A DNA stretch of 64,000 nt from Pseudoalteromonas sp. 0303 (GCF_013349995.1 NZ_JABVXF010000012.1:55482-119481), one strand, 5' to 3'; positions 22,098 to 31,790 are shown, counted from the first letter of the stretch. Numbers and translations: made by a program. The notes: generated by a model from the sequence alone, not told the origin.

Positions 22098-22757
22098 CTA
22101 GCTAAAAGTCATCTCAGGAACGTCACCAGAGACAATAAGTTTGCCCTGTGTTTTAGCAATAATCTCATCAACCGAGACACCCGGGGCACGCTCTAATAAA
22201 TGAAATGCACCGTCTTTTATTTCTAAAAGAGCCAAATCAGTGATCACTTTATTGATACAACCAACACCCGTTAACGGCAAACTACATTCGGTCAGCAGTT
22301 TTGATTCACCATGCTTGTTGGCATGGGTCATGGTACAAATAATGTTTTTAGCACCGGCTACTAAATCCATCGCACCGCCCATCCCTTTAACCAACTTTTT
22401 CGGGATCATCCAACTGGCAATGTTGCCGTTTTGGTCCACTTCAAAGGCACCCAGCACGGTTAAATCAACGTGGCCGCCGCGGATCATGGCAAAGCTTTCT
22501 GCGGAGCTAAATATAGCCGCCCCCGTTGCAGCGGTGACCGTTTCTTTACCTGCGTTGATCATATCGGCATCAACTTGGTCTGCACTTGGGTATGGCCCCA
22601 TACCGAGTAAACCATTTTCAGATTGCAGCATCACTTCGATGCCATCAGGGACATAATTAGCGACCAAGGTTGGAATACCTATGCCTAAGTTAACGTAGTA
22701 ACCATCCTGTAGTTCCATCGCCACGCGTTTAGCGATTTGTTCTCGTGATAATGCCAT
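22098..22757 (-). CDS. scoB: 3-oxoacid CoA-transferase subunit B
   Basis: This 219-residue subunit completes a two-part CoA-transferase that moves CoA from succinyl-CoA (or acetyl-CoA) to acetoacetate. The catalytic glutamate lies in LQSENGLLGMGPYP (~44-57), and the glycine pattern YVNLGIGIPTLVANYVP (~21-37) is intact. It is encoded directly after subunit A and 3-hydroxybutyrate dehydrogenase. This order fits 3-hydroxybutyrate to acetoacetate to acetoacetyl-CoA. Whether the donor is succinyl-CoA (ScoAB) or acetyl-CoA (AtoDA) cannot be settled here. Confidence 0.93.
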   Translation of the reverse strand: MALSREQIAKRVAMELQDGYYVNLGIGIPTLVANYVPDGIEVMLQSENGLLGMGPYPSADQVDADMINAGKETVTAATGAAIFSSAESFAMIRGGHVDLTVLGAFEVDQNGNIASWMIPKKLVKGMGGAMDLVAGAKNIICTMTHANKHGESKLLTECSLPLTGVGCINKVITDLALLEIKDGAFHLLERAPGVSVDEIIAKTQGKLIVSGDVPEMTFS

Positions 22758-22768
22758 CAGCGTGCTCC

Positions 22769-23476
22769 TTATTGATTCTCTTGCTTAGTGGTAACTTTCT
22801 CGATGCGTTTTTCAAATTCACCTTTAATCACTCGGTCAATATAGATACCCGGCGTATGAATTTGGCTTGGCTCTAGCTCCCCTGGCTCAACAATTTCTTC
22901 AACTTCAAGAGCCGTAATTTTGCCTGCGGTTGCTGCCATCGGATTAAAGTTCATCGCCGTATGACGATAAATACAGTTACCGTAGCGATCTGCTTTCCAC
23001 GCTTTAACTATCGCAAAGTCGCCAGTAATGCTTGGCTCTAATAAATAATCGCGACCATTAATATTGCGGGTTTCTTTACCGTCAGCCACCGGTGTACCGA
23101 CACCCGTTGCGGTATAAAATGCAGGAATACCCGCACCACCAGCACGCATTTTTTCAGCTAAAGTGCCTTGCGGTGTGAGCTCAACTTCAAGTTCACCATT
23201 TAATAGTTGCTGCTCAAATAGCGCGTTTTCACCAACGTAAGAGGCAACCATCTTACTGATTTGCTTGTCTTCAAGTAGCACTCCTAGACCAAAACCATCA
23301 ACGCCACAGTTATTCGATACCACGGTTAAATCTCGGGTGCCTTGACGTTTAATTTGCGCAATCAGTCCTTCAGGAATACCACATAAACCAAAACCACCGG
23401 CTATCACTGTCATGCCATCTTCAAGGCCAGCCATTGCTTCGCTATAACTTGTAACTACTTTATCAAAACCTGCCAT
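22769..23476 (-). CDS. scoA: 3-oxoacid CoA-transferase subunit A
   Basis: This 235-residue subunit shows the CoA-transferase A pattern [18 protein letters not shown] (~21-38), the segment [14 protein letters not shown] and the C-terminal [25 protein letters not shown]. It pairs with the subunit B gene 11 bp downstream to activate acetoacetate. It follows the dehydrogenase gene by nine bases, so the three are almost certainly translated from one mRNA. Confidence 0.94.
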   Translation of the reverse strand: MAGFDKVVTSYSEAMAGLEDGMTVIAGGFGLCGIPEGLIAQIKRQGTRDLTVVSNNCGVDGFGLGVLLEDKQISKMVASYVGENALFEQQLLNGELEVELTPQGTLAEKMRAGGAGIPAFYTATGVGTPVADGKETRNINGRDYLLEPSITGDFAIVKAWKADRYGNCIYRHTAMNFNPMAATAGKITALEVEEIVEPGELEPSQIHTPGIYIDRVIKGEFEKRIEKVTTKQENQ

Positions 23477-23485
23477 TGGCTCCTC

Positions 23486-24247
23486 CTATTGTGCAGTCCA
23501 ACCGCCATCAATGGCGATTGCTTGGGCGGTAATATTGCGTGCTGCATCGGCCATTAAAAAGCTAACGGTATGCAGGATCTCATCTAAGCCGATAAATGCT
23601 TTTTTCGGCATCGGTGCTAGCATAATCGTGTCGATCACTTGTTGCTCCGAAATGCCATGTTCTTTAGCTTGCGAGGCAATTTGTTGCTCCACAAGCGGCG
23701 TTTTTACATACGCTGGGCACACAGTATTAATCGTGATATTGGCATCGCCCGTTTCAAGTGCCATGGTTTTAGCAAAGCCGATTAAGCCATGTTTTGCAGC
23801 GATATAAGCCGACTTATATTTAGAAGCCACCATGGCATGAATTGAGCCAATATTAATGATGCGACCAAAATCTTGCTCACGCATGCGAGGGAGTACCGCC
23901 TTGGTCATCATCGCCGGGCCAACGAGCATAACTTGCTGTAAGAACTGCCATTTATCAGCCGGAAAATCTTCAAGCTTTGCAACATGCTGAATACCTGCAT
24001 TATTAATAAGTACATCAATTGGCTGATTAAGCTCAGTGAAAAACTGCTCTATTGCATCACTATCAGCCACATTAAGTGCATACCCTTCGGCGCTACCACC
24101 TTGCTCAACAATGCCTGCTGCCGCTTGTTGTGCTGCTTGCTGATTTAAATCAGTCACAATAATAGTGTGACCTTGCATCGCCAGTTGCTGGGCAACATAT
24201 AGACCAATACCACTGGCTGCACCGGTAATTAAAACTGTTTTGCTCAT
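23486..24247 (-). CDS. bdhA: D-3-hydroxybutyrate dehydrogenase (SDR family)
   Basis: This 253-residue short-chain dehydrogenase has the NAD-binding TGAASGIG (~8-15), NNAG (~86-89) and catalytic Ser and Tyr-x-x-x-Lys in NIGSIHAMVASKYKSAYIAAKHGLIG. Length, the AYIAAKHG segment and the position next to CoA-transferase genes point to oxidation of D-3-hydroxybutyrate to acetoacetate with NAD. SDR specificity is hard to read from sequence, so context carries much of the assignment. Confidence 0.88.
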   Translation of the reverse strand: MSKTVLITGAASGIGLYVAQQLAMQGHTIIVTDLNQQAAQQAAAGIVEQGGSAEGYALNVADSDAIEQFFTELNQPIDVLINNAGIQHVAKLEDFPADKWQFLQQVMLVGPAMMTKAVLPRMREQDFGRIINIGSIHAMVASKYKSAYIAAKHGLIGFAKTMALETGDANITINTVCPAYVKTPLVEQQIASQAKEHGISEQQVIDTIMLAPMPKKAFIGLDEILHTVSFLMADAARNITAQAIAIDGGWTAQ

Positions 24248-24251
24248 CGGG

Positions 24252-25439
24252 CTACTCCTCTAAAAACTCACTGATAAGCTGCGCTTTAGGGGTGATTGAG
24301 AAAATACCATCAAGGTGTCCCCAGCCCCCTTCAATTTCTGAAATCTCAACGTCTTTACCTGCCGCTTTCATGGTGTCAAACACTGTACGCATGTTTTCAG
24401 GGCGAAGCAGTAAGTCATTCGTTGCGGGTAGTAATAATGTTTTGGCAGAGACATTTTTAAGTGCCGTTGTTAAATCACTTTGCATGCCAGCGGTAAATAA
24501 CTGTGATGCCCGGACCAAATAAAGTACATGGTTGGCATCTTGCGTTTTCGCTCGTGCCATTGCGCGCTGAGCGAGTACTTGGTTTAACTTAGGCAAGGTA
24601 CGAATATCTTTTAATGCACCTTCATCCAATACATTAAAGTCAGGGAAGCTCGCGTTATAAATAATAGGATGCATCGCATCTTGCGTAATATTAAGCATGG
24701 TTGCCGCTAAGCCATCTAGCGGGCGCTCTTTGCCGTAGTAATTACCTTGCTGCCAATTTTTATCTAAACGAATTGGTAACGCCCATTTTTCAAGTGCAGC
24801 GACTGTCCATGCATCCATCGTTGCAGCGCCAATCACATGAATTAAACGCTCTACTTTATCTGGGTAACGTGTTGCCCACTCAAGTGCTTGAAACGAGCCC
24901 ATTGATGCGCCCATCACAGCATGTAATTTAGTGATACCTAGGCTGTCGAGTAAACGCTTTTGCACATTCACAAAGTCAGTAATCGTAACCACAGGAAAAT
25001 CTAAGCCATAAGGTTTGCCTGTTTTTGGATTTGTTGATGCAGGGCCTGTGGTGATTACATTTTCATCATGCCAGTTGGCATTCACTAAAGTATCTGAGCT
25101 AATCACATAATATTTATTCGTATCGATAGCTTTACCTGGGCCGATAATCGCATCCCAATAACCCGGTAGGGCATCATCCGCTTTATATTTACCTGCAGCA
25201 TGAGAAGTACCAGAGAAATAATGAGTGATTAAAATCACGTTATCTTTATTGGCGTTTAGTTTTCCGTAGCTTTCCCAGCCAATATCCACTTGCTCTAACG
25301 TCACACCAGACACGGTGGTAAAATCTTTTGTCGTAAAATGCTGTTTTTCCACCAGCATAGTGTCGGCTTTATTTGCAGCGCCAAACGCAGTGCTACTAAA
25401 TACAACCAGCCATAGCAAAATTATTAATTTGGTTTTCAT
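24252..25439 (-). CDS. Secreted alpha/beta hydrolase of the MetX (homoserine acetyltransferase-like) family
   Basis: This 395-residue alpha/beta hydrolase carries a clear signal peptide (MKTKLIILLWLVVFSSTAFG), unlike cytoplasmic MetX enzymes. The nucleophile elbow is GASMGSFQALEWA (Ser ~173). A late Asp in LPATNDLLLRP and the final His in GGWGHLDG complete the triad. The early block YGKLNANKDNVILITHYFSG and the WWDxxIGPGKAIDT-like WDAIIGPGKAIDT are MetX-like. Encoded between the dehydrogenase and a permease, a periplasmic esterase releasing 3-hydroxybutyrate from oligomers or esters is a reasonable inference. An acyltransferase role in methionine synthesis is unlikely given export. Confidence 0.8.
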   Translation of the reverse strand: MKTKLIILLWLVVFSSTAFGAANKADTMLVEKQHFTTKDFTTVSGVTLEQVDIGWESYGKLNANKDNVILITHYFSGTSHAAGKYKADDALPGYWDAIIGPGKAIDTNKYYVISSDTLVNANWHDENVITTGPASTNPKTGKPYGLDFPVVTITDFVNVQKRLLDSLGITKLHAVMGASMGSFQALEWATRYPDKVERLIHVIGAATMDAWTVAALEKWALPIRLDKNWQQGNYYGKERPLDGLAATMLNITQDAMHPIIYNASFPDFNVLDEGALKDIRTLPKLNQVLAQRAMARAKTQDANHVLYLVRASQLFTAGMQSDLTTALKNVSAKTLLLPATNDLLLRPENMRTVFDTMKAAGKDVEISEIEGGWGHLDGIFSITPKAQLISEFLEE

Positions 25440-25448
25440 TGCTGTTCC

Positions 25449-26756
25449 TTAAAAGATAATAAAGAGTCCAAGTGCCAATGCGACACCGATAAGCGGAATA
25501 ACCGCAGTGAGTGCTGCCATTGACCAATACGCTCGTTGATGCGTTTCTTTACAGATAGCGCGTATTGTTGTGACCACATAACCATTATGCGGCAAGGTAT
25601 CTAGGGCTCCAGAGCTAATCGCCACTACTCGGTGCAGTTGTTCAGGGTTTACGCCCATATCTAAATAACCTGGTGCGACAAGTGGTAATGCGATGGCTTG
25701 TCCGCCAGAAGCAGAGCCAGTTAAACCAGCAATCACACTGACCGCAACCGCAGCACCAACCAACTCATTCCCCGGCATATGGGTCATCACATCGACAGCG
25801 GCGGTAAATGCTGGTGATACTTTCGCCACAGCGCCAAAGCCAACCACAGCAGCGGTATTACCGATTGCCACTAAAGCGCCAGTTGTACCAACATTAATGG
25901 CGTTACCCATATCGTGAAAATGCTTGAAGTTAATAATCACAATACTCAGTACACCACCAAGTAAGGCAACAATAAGCGCTGTTTGCTGTAGTACATCATG
26001 TAGCGTAAATGATAAAAGTAGCACCACGATCAGCGGGATCACACCCGTAATTGGATGCGGACGACGACGCTCAATAATGACAGGATCATCATCGCGCGCT
26101 TCAAAGGTTTCGCCGTTAGCAACGGCCTTTTTGATCATCTTGTTTAACCAAAAGTAACCTGCTGTCGCCATGAAAATAGCCACCACTAAGCTCACTTCCC
26201 ATGCTGCATAAGGTGACGTACCAAGGTGTTTAACCGGGATCCAGTTTTGAATTTCTGGCGAGCCTGCTGAGGTCATGGTAAAGGTCACCGAACCAAATGC
26301 CAGCGTTGCTGGAATAAAGCGGCGCGGTAAATTTGCATCTTTAAACAGACTCAATGCCATTGGGTAAACAGAAAACGCAACGATAAAGACGCTCACGCCA
26401 CCATAGGTTAAAACTGCACAGGCAATCACAACCGCAAGAACGGCGTGTTTCATACCAAGTTTACCCACAATGTAGCTTGCAACACTGTCTGCAGCACCGG
26501 TGTCTTCCATGAACTTACCAAATAACGACCCCAGTAAGAACATAAAGAACCACGCACTTAAGAAGCCTGCAAAGCCATCCATATAGGCGTTAATAAAGTT
26601 TGTATCTGCCGATACAGGGAAAATGGCCATGCCACTACTAAGTGCAACTAACAGTGCACAGATTGGCGCAGCGATAAATAAATTTACCCCACGCAGCGTT
26701 AAAATGATCAGCAGTATTAAACCGCCTAACAGTCCTATCATGCTCAGCATAGACAT
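25449..26756 (-). CDS. GntP-family permease, probable 3-hydroxybutyrate or related acid transporter
   Basis: This 435-residue membrane protein has about 12-14 hydrophobic segments. It opens GLLGGLILLIILTLRGVNLFIAAPICALLVALSSG and contains GSASGGQAIALPLVAP and SSGALDTLPHNGYVVTTI, which fit the GntP/citrate-symporter-like group. It is the first gene of the minus-strand operon leading to the hydrolase, dehydrogenase and CoA-transferase, so it probably imports 3-hydroxybutyrate or a related short acid. Gluconate is the name-giving substrate of the family but is not supported by context. Confidence 0.85.
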   Translation of the reverse strand: MSMLSMIGLLGGLILLIILTLRGVNLFIAAPICALLVALSSGMAIFPVSADTNFINAYMDGFAGFLSAWFFMFLLGSLFGKFMEDTGAADSVASYIVGKLGMKHAVLAVVIACAVLTYGGVSVFIVAFSVYPMALSLFKDANLPRRFIPATLAFGSVTFTMTSAGSPEIQNWIPVKHLGTSPYAAWEVSLVVAIFMATAGYFWLNKMIKKAVANGETFEARDDDPVIIERRRPHPITGVIPLIVVLLLSFTLHDVLQQTALIVALLGGVLSIVIINFKHFHDMGNAINVGTTGALVAIGNTAAVVGFGAVAKVSPAFTAAVDVMTHMPGNELVGAAVAVSVIAGLTGSASGGQAIALPLVAPGYLDMGVNPEQLHRVVAISSGALDTLPHNGYVVTTIRAICKETHQRAYWSMAALTAVIPLIGVALALGLFIIF

Positions 26757-27045
26757 TCCTATAATTATTGTTATTACACAGATGAGGTGACATCGGAATA
26801 ATGCTTTCAGTCTTACCCTAAGCGTTCAAAAAATACATAACACTAAGGTACTATCTGCTTTAAAAATAGCTTAATTGCTTGATAAATAAAGGGCTGTGGC
26901 GGGTATAGCACTATGGTACTAATTCAATTTCTGCAACTATCTTCTACATTAATTGACAGGTGACACGGGCAAATCTTATTAAGTCTTCGGCAACATCAAT
27001 GTGAGTGGCCATAAGACTAATGACAACAATAACAAGGAATACAAC

Positions 27046-29346
27046 ATGATAAAGCTTAACCCAAAAGTCGCGCCACTTACTCTGGCTGTATCACTTGCTT
27101 TGGCAGGTGTCAGTGCTCAAGCGGCAGAACAAGCCGAACCTGCAGCAAAAAAAGGTGAACTTGAACGTATTCAGGTAACAGCACGTAAAACTGTTGAAAA
27201 CCTGCAAGAAGTTCCTGTTGCTGTAACCTCAGTGGGTGCTGAGGAACTGGCAGAAAATGGCATCGTCGTTATGACCGAAGTTCAACAGTTCTCGCCAAAT
27301 ACCACCCTGCAAGCAAGCCGTGGTACTAACTCTACAATTACCGCGTTTATTCGTGGTGTAGGTCAGCAAGATCCTCTTTGGGGGTATGAGCCAGGCGTAG
27401 GTATTTATATCGATGATGTCTACCTTGCTCGTCCACAGGGTGCCGTGCTTGACCTTCTTGATGTGCAACAAATCGAAGTATTACGTGGTCCACAAGGGAC
27501 GCTTTACGGTAAAAATACCATCGGTGGTGCGATTAAATACGTCACCAAAGAAATGAGCGGTGATGCAACCTTAAATATTCAAGGCACTGTAGGTAGCTAT
27601 AACCAAAAAGATTTAAAAATTACTGGCCAATTACCAATTGTTGACGAAAAGCTTTACGTGGGCTTTGGTTTTGCAACGCTTAACCGTGATGGCTTTGGCG
27701 AGTTTTTAACGTCTTCTCTTGATAACCAAGACCGCGAAAACTACAACAAAGACGTAACCGCAGCTCGCGTTACACTCGAATACACTCCGACTGACGACTT
27801 ATTCTTCCGTTTCGCGTGGGATAAAACAGAAGACAAATCAAACGCAAAAGGTGGTTACCGTTTACTACCAAGTATTCTTACTGATGCGCCAGTTCCAGAC
27901 AGCGTGTATGACTCTTACACCAGCTTACCAACATGGAACAAGGTTGAACTAGAAGGCTATAGCCTAACTGCTCGTTGGGATATGACTGACCGTACTAGCA
28001 TTAAATATATTGGTTCAAGCCGTGAGAGCTACTCACCGACTAATATCGACTTTGATAACACGTCAATTCAAATTTTCGATGTACCTGCTATTTACGATGA
28101 TGAGCAAACCACTCATGAGTTACAGCTAAATCATCAAGGCGATAACTATAAACTGGTTTCGGGCCTTTACTACTATGATGGTGAATCTTGCGGTCAATTC
28201 CAAGCTATCTTAAAAGTATTAGGTCAGGCACTAGGTGGTCCAAGCTTAACTCGTGAAACAGGTGGCTGTAGTAACTCAAACAGTAAAGCAGCGTATATCC
28301 AAAGCTCGATTGACTTAACCGATAAATGGTCAATGACACTCGGCGCACGTTACACTAAGGACAAAAAAGAGGCGAATGTTTATAACGGTTTAATTTTTGA
28401 TACAGTCTACCCTGAATCAGATTGGATCCCTGGTTACACTCGCCCAGAAGGTCAACTTGTACCAACGGTACTCGATGATGAGGAAGAATGGTCACGCTTC
28501 ACACCGCGCGCAGGTGTTGAATATCAGTATTCAAACGACATCATGTTCTTTGCAAGTTATGCGCAAGGCTTTAAATCAGGTACTTTCAACCCACGAGCAA
28601 GCACGGCTGAGCCTGCTGCAAAACCAGAAATCGTTGATTCATTCGAAATCGGCATGAAGAGTGAGTGGAATAACAACTTACGTGCAAACGTTACCTTATT
28701 CTCACTTGACCATAAAGATCGCCAATATATTTCCGTCTTACCTGGTGAAACAGATGCAGATCTAAACCAGCGTTTAGGTAACATTGGTGAGTCAACATCA
28801 GATGGTATTGAGCTTGAGCTTAACTATGTTGCAACAGAATCACTCAGCTTTGATGCATCAGTAGGTTACATCGATAGTAATTTCGATAACGTAATTGATT
28901 ACGACCCAGAAACCGGTGAAGCATTCGATAAATCAGATCGCTTTACGGTATCAAACACACCTGATTTAACCTTTAATCTGGGTGCAACGTACCGTATGTA
29001 CACAGAAATGGGTGACTTCGTCATCAATGGTAACTACTACCACAGAGGCGACTACGCGCTATTCGAAGAAGATAGCCTATTAACGCAAGATGCTTACGGT
29101 ATCTTTAATATGGGTATCACTTGGTACAGCACAGATGGTCACTGGACTGCAGGTCTTTACGGTAAAAACTTAACGGATGAAGAGTACATGATTGGTGGTT
29201 ACCAATTCGTGGCACCTGATCCAACAGATCCAACAGACCCAACAGATATCAGCAAATACACTCCAGGTTTAGGTGGTGATAATACCCTGATTGGTTACTA
29301 CGGCGACCCTCGCACTGTAGCCTTCACTGTTGGTTACCGTTTCTAA
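27046..29346 (+). CDS. TonB-dependent outer-membrane receptor
   Basis: The start at ATG 27046 follows AAGGA and opens a signal peptide (MIKLNPKVAPLTLAVSLALAGVSAQA), giving 766 residues. An upstream in-frame GTG adds only unlikely residues. A TonB-box-like ELERIQVTA is followed by a plug domain with IEVLRGPQGTLYGKNTIGGAI (~145-165), then a beta barrel ending in VAFTVGYRF. A loop near the C terminus contains a tandem PTD repeat (DPTDPTDPTDI). It is divergent from the 3-hydroxybutyrate operon, so its ligand could be a hydroxyacid oligomer, but nothing in the sequence proves the substrate. Confidence 0.93.
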   Translation: MIKLNPKVAPLTLAVSLALAGVSAQAAEQAEPAAKKGELERIQVTARKTVENLQEVPVAVTSVGAEELAENGIVVMTEVQQFSPNTTLQASRGTNSTITAFIRGVGQQDPLWGYEPGVGIYIDDVYLARPQGAVLDLLDVQQIEVLRGPQGTLYGKNTIGGAIKYVTKEMSGDATLNIQGTVGSYNQKDLKITGQLPIVDEKLYVGFGFATLNRDGFGEFLTSSLDNQDRENYNKDVTAARVTLEYTPTDDLFFRFAWDKTEDKSNAKGGYRLLPSILTDAPVPDSVYDSYTSLPTWNKVELEGYSLTARWDMTDRTSIKYIGSSRESYSPTNIDFDNTSIQIFDVPAIYDDEQTTHELQLNHQGDNYKLVSGLYYYDGESCGQFQAILKVLGQALGGPSLTRETGGCSNSNSKAAYIQSSIDLTDKWSMTLGARYTKDKKEANVYNGLIFDTVYPESDWIPGYTRPEGQLVPTVLDDEEEWSRFTPRAGVEYQYSNDIMFFASYAQGFKSGTFNPRASTAEPAAKPEIVDSFEIGMKSEWNNNLRANVTLFSLDHKDRQYISVLPGETDADLNQRLGNIGESTSDGIELELNYVATESLSFDASVGYIDSNFDNVIDYDPETGEAFDKSDRFTVSNTPDLTFNLGATYRMYTEMGDFVINGNYYHRGDYALFEEDSLLTQDAYGIFNMGITWYSTDGHWTAGLYGKNLTDEEYMIGGYQFVAPDPTDPTDPTDISKYTPGLGGDNTLIGYYGDPRTVAFTVGYRF

Positions 29347-29370
29347 AATAGAATCTAAATCCTTGTGTGA

Positions 29371-29406
29371 GAAAGGTTTGTCTGAAACTTCCCCTCAGGC
29401 AAACCT
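29371..29406 (+). terminator. Stem-loop after the TonB receptor gene
   Basis: Arms AAGGTTTGTCTG and CAGGCAAACCTT, allowing one G-U pair, form a 12-bp stem with a nine-to-eleven-base loop, followed by GTTTC. This may be a terminator or attenuator between the receptor and the response regulator. The T-run is short. Confidence 0.5.
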
Positions 29407-29458
29407 TGTTTCAAAGCGCAAAATCACTTATAACATAACGCATTGGAGAATCGAGGGA

Positions 29459-30121
29459 ATGTCTTTAGCTGTGAACACCATAATCGCCGATGATCACCCG
29501 TTATTTAGAAGTGCGCTGCGTCAAGCTGCCGCGACATCAGTGCCTGAAGAACATATTAAAGAGACCAGTGACATTGATGGTTTGTTTACACTGTTAAGCG
29601 CTCACCCTGAGATTGAACTAATATTTTTAGACCTTACGATCCCAGGTGCAAATGGCCTACAAGCCCTTTCGCAACTGCGTAACCACTACCCTGATATCTT
29701 AGTGATCATGGTCTCTGCCAATGAGACACCCGCCATAATCAAACAAGCTATGAGCCTTGGCGCTGCAGGCTATATTCCTAAGTCATCTTCTTTAGATGTT
29801 ATCAGTGAAGCAATTAGTCATGTACTCAATGGCGACACTTGGTTACCACCTGAAGTAGATTTAACTGATGTGGTGATCAACGACGAACAAAGCGAATTTG
29901 CTCGTAACCTTGAAAAACTAACCCCCCAGCAATACCGCGTACTAGCGATGATTGCCGACGGTTTATTGAATAAGCAAATCGCCTTTGAAATGTCGATTCA
30001 AGAAACCACAATCAAACAACATGTGTCAGCGATTTTACGCAAACTCAATGTTTATAACCGTACTCAAGCGGGCATTTTATTTAATCAACTTTCGCAGGTT
30101 GGCAAAATCGAAGAAAGCTAA
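29459..30121 (+). CDS. NarL/LuxR-type response regulator, CrbR/ErdR-like
   Basis: The likely start is ATG 29459 after GAGGGA, giving 220 residues. A longer in-frame ORF upstream adds a low-complexity leader overlapping the receptor gene and is rejected. The receiver has acidic Asp pairs in IIADDHPLF, phospho-acceptor Asp in LIFLDLTIPGANG, and Lys in GYIPKSSS. The LuxR helix-turn-helix reads LTPQQYRVLAMIADGLLNKQIAFEMSIQETTIKQHVSAILRKL. The AGYIPKSS pattern is typical of the AgmR/ErdR/CrbR branch, whose partner is a transporter-linked kinase like the one at 36038-39487. Pairing with that kinase is inferred. Confidence 0.88.
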   Translation: MSLAVNTIIADDHPLFRSALRQAAATSVPEEHIKETSDIDGLFTLLSAHPEIELIFLDLTIPGANGLQALSQLRNHYPDILVIMVSANETPAIIKQAMSLGAAGYIPKSSSLDVISEAISHVLNGDTWLPPEVDLTDVVINDEQSEFARNLEKLTPQQYRVLAMIADGLLNKQIAFEMSIQETTIKQHVSAILRKLNVYNRTQAGILFNQLSQVGKIEES

Positions 30122-30185
30122 TTTAAGCATTCACTCCCAGTTTTAAAACTCGCTTTCCCAGTAGTGGGAAAAGCTCACGTTCTAA

Positions 30186-30341
30186 AAAACAACAAACTGT
30201 TATTTTTTCAAAAGCTTAAATATTACCACAGGCATCGGGCTTGTGATAACCCGAGAACTTGTGCGCAACCAAGGCTTTGAGTTATCGATAAATTCAAAAC
30301 CCCAGCAAGGCACAGAAGCCAACATCATCGTACCTATTTAA
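30186..30341 (+). pseudogene. C-terminal relic of a histidine kinase (ATPase domain end)
   Basis: An open frame without a start codon encodes the G2-box-like TTGIGLVITRELVRNQGFEL followed by SINSKPQQGTEANIIVPI and a stop at 30339-30341. This is the end of a histidine-kinase HATPase domain (pattern GxGLxIxxxlvxxxGgxlxixSxxgxGtxfxixlP). Frames upstream are closed by a stop at 30183, and the rest of the gene is missing. It sits 65 bp behind the response regulator on the same strand, so it may be what is left of a kinase gene once linked to it. Confidence 0.75.
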
Positions 30342-30438
30342 TTAACAAAAGTTAGTATTTTTAACAAAAACAACAGATTGTTGCGCTTTCAGAAAAACCA
30401 CGCTATGTTTATTTTTTAAACTACGGAAGGTAATAAAA

Positions 30439-31608
30439 ATGAAAAACGCTATAAAACCCATCGTATTAGCAACATCACTTATTCTAGTTACAGCCTGTAA
30501 TTCAACGACTCCTATTAATAAAACAGCAACGACAGCCATAAACCAAGAAAAATTTAGCCAATTTCATCAGTACGATGAAAAATCAAATATCACCCTTGAG
30601 TACACTGACTACGGGCAAATATTAAATGCCTCGGTGATTGATTTAGGTATGTCAGACCGCTATCGCATTTCACAAAACACAACCAAAATTGGCACGCGGT
30701 TGTCGTCGAATCCAAAACCGTCGACTGCAACAGAAGCAAACCGCTTTTATTATGATTCGTACAAAAAGAATCCTCAGATGAAGCAAGACTTGCAACTAGT
30801 GCAAGAAAATATGGCCGATCTGCCAAACAAAATTAATTTAAGTAACTTACCAAAATCAGAGTTACTCGCTTACTGGCTCAATCTTTATAACGTGACGGTA
30901 CTCAATGAGTTAGTGCAGCAGTACCCTGTTAAGAACCTGACCAAGTTATTAAATGAAGAGCCAAGTTTTTTTGATAAGCCACGCTTTAACTTTAACGGTA
31001 ACCAGTATTCATTAAACGACATTGAGTACAACATTGTTGCACCGCTATTTAACAATGACCCGCTATTAATATATGGCTACTACCGTGGCTACATTGGCAG
31101 CCCAAATTTGCTTGACCACCCATATACAGCAAAAAATGTGTTTGCAGCCCTAACCACCAATGCAGTGCAGTTTGTTAATTCAAACCGTGGTAGTGTGATA
31201 GGTAACCATAGCACTCGTGTTTCTTCTTTATACCTTGAAAAGAAAAACTATTTTCCTAACTTTGAAGAAGATTTAGCTGACCACCTTCAATCGTTAGTAA
31301 TTCAAGAGCCAGATAAAGACCAAGCTGTACAAAACCTCTCTTTTAGTATCGATAACTACGACATTACCGACATTCTAGGTACCGATGTTGAATATGGTGG
31401 AGGTAATGCAATTGTTGTCGATCCGAGTATTGTAGCAGAGGGCTTTGATACTAATTTTGTTACTTATGGTGAAAACTTAACTAAAGAAGTCGGCCATGTA
31501 AGCCCGTTACGCCGCGAGATTTTGCAAAAAATCACGCAAAAATACTATGAAGCAAATACTCGCGTTGAAATAAAAGACTTACCAGCTAAAGAGTCTGAAG
31601 ATAAATAA
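30439..31608 (+). CDS. DUF547 lipoprotein, copy 1
   Basis: This 389-residue protein opens with a lipoprotein signal (MKNAIKPIVLATSLILVTAC, Cys-20) and carries a DUF547 domain. Visible family pattern: LLAYWLNLYNVTVLNELVQQYP (~140-161), SLNDIEYNIVAP (~193-204) and YIGSPNLLDHPY (~222-233). DUF547 has no settled biochemical function; its fold is related to transglutaminase/peptidase-like proteins. The Lys/Glu-rich start of the mature protein is followed by GxNPKPSTATEANRFYYDSYKKN. It is a tandem duplicate of the next gene, with a terminator between them. Confidence 0.88.
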   Translation: MKNAIKPIVLATSLILVTACNSTTPINKTATTAINQEKFSQFHQYDEKSNITLEYTDYGQILNASVIDLGMSDRYRISQNTTKIGTRLSSNPKPSTATEANRFYYDSYKKNPQMKQDLQLVQENMADLPNKINLSNLPKSELLAYWLNLYNVTVLNELVQQYPVKNLTKLLNEEPSFFDKPRFNFNGNQYSLNDIEYNIVAPLFNNDPLLIYGYYRGYIGSPNLLDHPYTAKNVFAALTTNAVQFVNSNRGSVIGNHSTRVSSLYLEKKNYFPNFEEDLADHLQSLVIQEPDKDQAVQNLSFSIDNYDITDILGTDVEYGGGNAIVVDPSIVAEGFDTNFVTYGENLTKEVGHVSPLRREILQKITQKYYEANTRVEIKDLPAKESEDK

Positions 31609-31617
31609 TATAACCCT

Positions 31618-31645
31618 AAAGCGGCTCGCTATAAGCCGCTTTAAT
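31618..31645 (+). terminator. Rho-independent terminator between the two DUF547 genes
   Basis: The stem AAAGCGGCT / AGCCGCTTT with loop CGCTATA lies ten bases after the first DUF547 stop codon. Each DUF547 copy is therefore probably transcribed from its own promoter. Confidence 0.85.
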
Positions 31646-31790
31646 ACTCCCTTAAATACCCAACTAAAACACTTAGCAAAACCGCAATAGCCAACTTTAA
31701 GTCTTGTTTTTTCTGTGTTAATTACCTGGATATTGCCAATTTAAAGCAAAAGTAACATGTTTATTTTTTGTACTAAGGAAGGTGGTAAAA

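Noticed and set aside
29214..29252. Nine-base tandem repeat encoding PTD units in the TonB receptor
   Set aside because: It is in frame, short and in a surface loop. It is ordinary low-complexity variation, not a regulatory repeat.
29330..29458. Extended start of the NarL-type regulator overlapping the TonB receptor gene
   Set aside because: The leader is not family-like and contains the inter-gene stem-loop; ATG 29459 has GAGGGA before it.
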